From a virus: 21,556 nt of DNA. How positions within the stretch are numbered: the first letter of the stretch is position 1; every line of letters begins with the position of its first letter. Location of the stretch: IMG/VR virus record IMGVR_UViG_3300032676_000852, positions 1 through 21,556 of that record. The stretch is one strand, 5' to 3'. The notes beneath the pieces were generated by a model, which did not search any database, had not been told where the DNA came from, and worked only from the letters and a program-made list of their open reading frames with translations. A program made the translations under genes and the position numbers. This document shows positions 19,146-21,556 of this stretch, in pieces.

Positions 19146-19535
19146 ATGAAGACTTTGATTAGTAATATTACGGATTTTTTTAACCGTAGGACAAGAATAG
19201 AAGATACCGAAAGCAATGCACCTTCCCACAAGAAGATTATTGTTGCGGAAAACGCACAGGCGGCAAAAAGATTGTTGGCAAGCAATGACCTTGCGTTGCT
19301 GTTTAATTTATACCGGTTCTATGTAATGGACCGAATTGAGGATTGCAAAACAGATCAAGAAAAAATTGATTATTCACATAATCTTATAGGAATTAGGGAT
19401 TTCATTACTTTCATAGAAAGAACGGAATTCATGGAACGGCTTTCAGATGTAAAAACCGAAAGAGAATTAGAAAAGACTAAACAAAAAGGTTTAAGTCTTA
19501 AAGAAGAATTGCAACAACTTAGAAAAATAGGATAA
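19146..19535 (+). CDS. Hypothetical helical protein between portal and scaffold
   Basis: A 129-aa protein with AGGAG just before the ATG. It is helical and charged (AENAQAAKRLLASNDLALLF; DVKTERELEKTKQKGLSLKE) with a coiled-coil C-terminus. No family recognised. Position suggests an assembly cofactor or internal head protein. Confidence 0.65.
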   Translation: MKTLISNITDFFNRRTRIEDTESNAPSHKKIIVAENAQAAKRLLASNDLALLFNLYRFYVMDRIEDCKTDQEKIDYSHNLIGIRDFITFIERTEFMERLSDVKTERELEKTKQKGLSLKEELQQLRKIG

Positions 19536-19538
19536 ACT

Positions 19539-20645
19539 ATGGAAAACGCAACCGCAGAGGCCGTTTCGCAACAAACTGGAAGCCCAGAAGCACAAATTGC
19601 TGAAATGATTGCCGTTAACAGACGGAACAATCCTCCAGTAATTGGCAGTAAAGAGCCTCCAGGTGGACAAGAGGAGGAGTTATCCGAATCCCCACAGGCT
19701 ACTCCCGATGAGGAAGTTGAACCTGAAGAAGGTACGAGTGAGACTGAGGAAACTGTAGATCAAGAAGATGGAGAGTCCTCCGATGGAGCAAACGAACCAG
19801 TAAACTTCTTTGAATTTGCAGAGCAAAATCCTGATATGCGGTTAAAGATACCAAATAAATACGCAGAAGGCGGATTTGTTGAAATAACTGCAAAGAAGGC
19901 GGCTACTCTCCTTGGACAAACAAGTGCTTTGGATGAAAATTCTAGAAAACTTAAAGCTGAAAAAGCTGATTTTGAAGAGTATGAGTCGAAGAGAAGGGCT
20001 GAATTAGACGGATTGCAAATTGGTATTGAGATGACGTTGGTTCCCCAGTTGCAAGAAGCGGCTGATGAACTTATAAAACTTCAAGGATATAACCAACAAT
20101 GGACACAAATCCGTGACAGGGCGCAAACTGAGTTAGAGAGATCTGAGGCTGAAGCGGCTATCCGCCAAAACGCCAATCTAATTCAAGAAAAGTCCAAGTT
20201 CATCCAGACAAACCGTCCGAGAGTACAAGAGTTTCTAGGAGCCAGGGCTGAATATGTTAAGTCAAATCTTGACAAAGCTAGGCAGAGTTTTTCAGACAGA
20301 GAGTTGGCAAACAAGGCCAATTTTGAAGAACTTAGAGAAAAATTGTCCAAGGACTGGAAAAGTGCGAATGCAACGCTTGTCCCAGGAGTAGCAAATATTG
20401 ATTTGATCTCTTCTGATGAGCACTTACTAGGTTTAATACGGGATGGGATGAAGTTCCGTGAGAAACCAGTAGTTCGCAATGTCGGTGGTTCTATTGCGGC
20501 TAGTGTTAAAACTGGTGCAAAAGCAAAGACATCACCTTCTAGTGAGACTGAGAAACTTCAACAAGCAAGCAACAGAGGCGATAAGAACGCAACTAGACAA
20601 CTTTTGGCAACAATGCTTGCAACTAACAAATCAAGGCGCAAGTAA
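19539..20645 (+). CDS. Scaffolding protein
   Basis: A 368-aa protein. Residues 36-90 are a very acidic, disordered-looking segment (QEEELSESPQATPDEEVEPE and more). Residues 125-280 are long coiled-coil helix (ENSRKLKAEKADFEEYESKR; IQEKSKFIQTNRPRVQEFLG). The C-terminus is basic (KSRRK), the usual capsid-binding end of scaffolds. It lies directly before the major capsid gene. Scaffolds guide prohead assembly and leave before or during packaging. No protease is seen in the window. Confidence 0.78.
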   Translation: MENATAEAVSQQTGSPEAQIAEMIAVNRRNNPPVIGSKEPPGGQEEELSESPQATPDEEVEPEEGTSETEETVDQEDGESSDGANEPVNFFEFAEQNPDMRLKIPNKYAEGGFVEITAKKAATLLGQTSALDENSRKLKAEKADFEEYESKRRAELDGLQIGIEMTLVPQLQEAADELIKLQGYNQQWTQIRDRAQTELERSEAEAAIRQNANLIQEKSKFIQTNRPRVQEFLGARAEYVKSNLDKARQSFSDRELANKANFEELREKLSKDWKSANATLVPGVANIDLISSDEHLLGLIRDGMKFREKPVVRNVGGSIAASVKTGAKAKTSPSSETEKLQQASNRGDKNATRQLLATMLATNKSRRK

Positions 20646-20663
20646 CCTTAAAGGAACTTTAAA

Positions 20664-21556
20664 ATGGCACAAATTACTTCAGCAAACCTAGGTAATGGTA
20701 ACGGACCATACCAAACAGATATCGTTGTTAAGGACATGGACTTAACAGTATCTAACTATGTTAAAGACCGTACACCCACAACCAACATGGCAATGTCTAA
20801 AAAGCGCAAGATTAACTCTACGCTACACATTTGGCCTAACGACTATTTCCGTCAACCAACTTTGAACGCTCAATTGGAAGGTGCGGCAGTTACTTCTTCT
20901 TTGGCTGAGTCTAATACTCGTTCAAACATTGGTAACTACACACAGATTTTCACAACTGTTATCGGTGCAACTGGTACAGCTCGTGCAGTTGAGCAAGCTG
21001 GTGGCGATCCACAAGCATATCAAGAAGTCAAGCAATTGACAGAGATCATGTTTGACGTTGAACTTCAGATGGTTCGTGCTGACGGTGCTTCTATCAAGTA
21101 TTCTGGTCAAGCGGCTACTCAAGGCGCATCACCCAACAACGGACGTAGATTCGGTTCACTCTTTGCTTTTGCAGGAACACGCTCTGGTAATGACACAGGC
21201 GGAACTTCTGTTCTTAACTTAGCAACTTCTGACTCTAACGACACAACTGCTGTAGTTAATACAAACACACCTTTCAACGGTTTGTTGTCTAACGCAGGAT
21301 TGGGTTATTTTAGCTTTGGTTCTAACGAGACATTGCAGAACTTCTCTCCTGTTCTGTACAAGCAATTGGTAACAACTGCTGAACAACGCTTCAACGCTAA
21401 GATCACGAACATGGTTGTTCCGACATCTATGCGTACAAGCATTTCTGACAACATTCCACAGTCACGTTCTATCAACAGGTTCAACCCTGCTGATAAGGGA
21501 GACACAATTGGTACATACGAAGGTGACTTCAACTATACATACCAAATCGATGACAA
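20664..21556 (+). CDS. Major capsid protein, SU10/DUF5309-type (3' end outside the window)
   Basis: Starts at ATG 20664 with AAAGGA seven bases upstream; 297 codons are visible and the frame runs off the right edge. The pattern HIWPNDYFRQP (55-65), AQLEGAAVT (69-77), RSNIGNYTQIFTTVIGATGT (86-105), then VEQAGGDPQAYQEVKQLTE and MFDVELQMVRADGA, matches the SU10 major head protein family (formerly DUF5309), HK97-fold shell proteins. Codon use differs from the early genes: more C-ending codons, as expected of a highly expressed gene. Confidence 0.88.
   Translation, partial: MAQITSANLGNGNGPYQTDIVVKDMDLTVSNYVKDRTPTTNMAMSKKRKINSTLHIWPNDYFRQPTLNAQLEGAAVTSSLAESNTRSNIGNYTQIFTTVIGATGTARAVEQAGGDPQAYQEVKQLTEIMFDVELQMVRADGASIKYSGQAATQGASPNNGRRFGSLFAFAGTRSGNDTGGTSVLNLATSDSNDTTAVVNTNTPFNGLLSNAGLGYFSFGSNETLQNFSPVLYKQLVTTAEQRFNAKITNMVVPTSMRTSISDNIPQSRSINRFNPADKGDTIGTYEGDFNYTYQIDD

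Noticed and set aside
18980-19285. 101-codon minus-strand frame
   Set aside because: Antisense shadow of the portal C-terminus and the following gene.

Overview
This window looks like part of a tailed double-stranded DNA bacteriophage genome. It carries a lysis cassette, an ERF-type recombination operon, a Cro-like switch, a long run of small early genes with a RusA resolvase, and a packaging/head module (terminase, portal, scaffold, major capsid protein). DNA is AT-rich and genes are small and tightly packed, with ATGA overlaps and AAGGAG-type ribosome binding sites, which points to a Gram-negative host. A freshwater betaproteobacterium is possible, but the sequence cannot prove it. No integrase, tRNA or CRISPR array is visible.

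Layout. Bases 1-1476 (+): end of an upstream gene, a membrane protein, a three-TM-type holin and an M15 endopeptidase endolysin. Bases 1606-4029 (-): a leftward operon with an ERF annealing protein, an 82-aa protein with an SSB-like acidic tip, a winged-helix protein and small unknowns. Bases 4030-4205: divergent promoter region with mirrored -10 boxes. Bases 4206-4430 (+): Cro-like repressor followed by a long hairpin. Bases 4825-9055 (+): about 19 small early genes including RusA and a YbcO-like nuclease, closed by a terminator. Bases 9056-9420: palindromic repeats. Bases 9421-10766 (-): second leftward operon with a cysteine-rich 253-aa protein and four microproteins. Bases 10767-11339: non-coding, rich in palindromes and G/C homopolymers. 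Bases 11340-11476: structured RNA leader. Bases 11477-21556 (+): packaging and head genes.

Main discovery. The large terminase is split at its Walker A lysine by a complete-looking 283-residue intein (14780-15628). Where a homing endonuclease domain would normally be fused in frame, the intein frame reads as non-descript linker, and a full 185-codon HNH endonuclease gene lies on the opposite strand (14943-15500), with its own Shine-Dalgarno sequence and a perfect TATAAT box. The endonuclease tail also overprints intein block B. Of 31 endonuclease codons that would create a stop in the intein frame if followed by an A-initial codon, none is, so both frames appear to be kept open together. An intein whose homing endonuclease is encoded antisense, as a free-standing gene, is unusual and may be undescribed.

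Other points of interest are a likely -1 frameshift at a nine-A tract near the left end, a two-domain structured leader starting at the predicted transcription start of the packaging operon, four copies of a 16-bp palindrome at 9136-9364, and a repeated gene-end/RBS module at 8070-8293.
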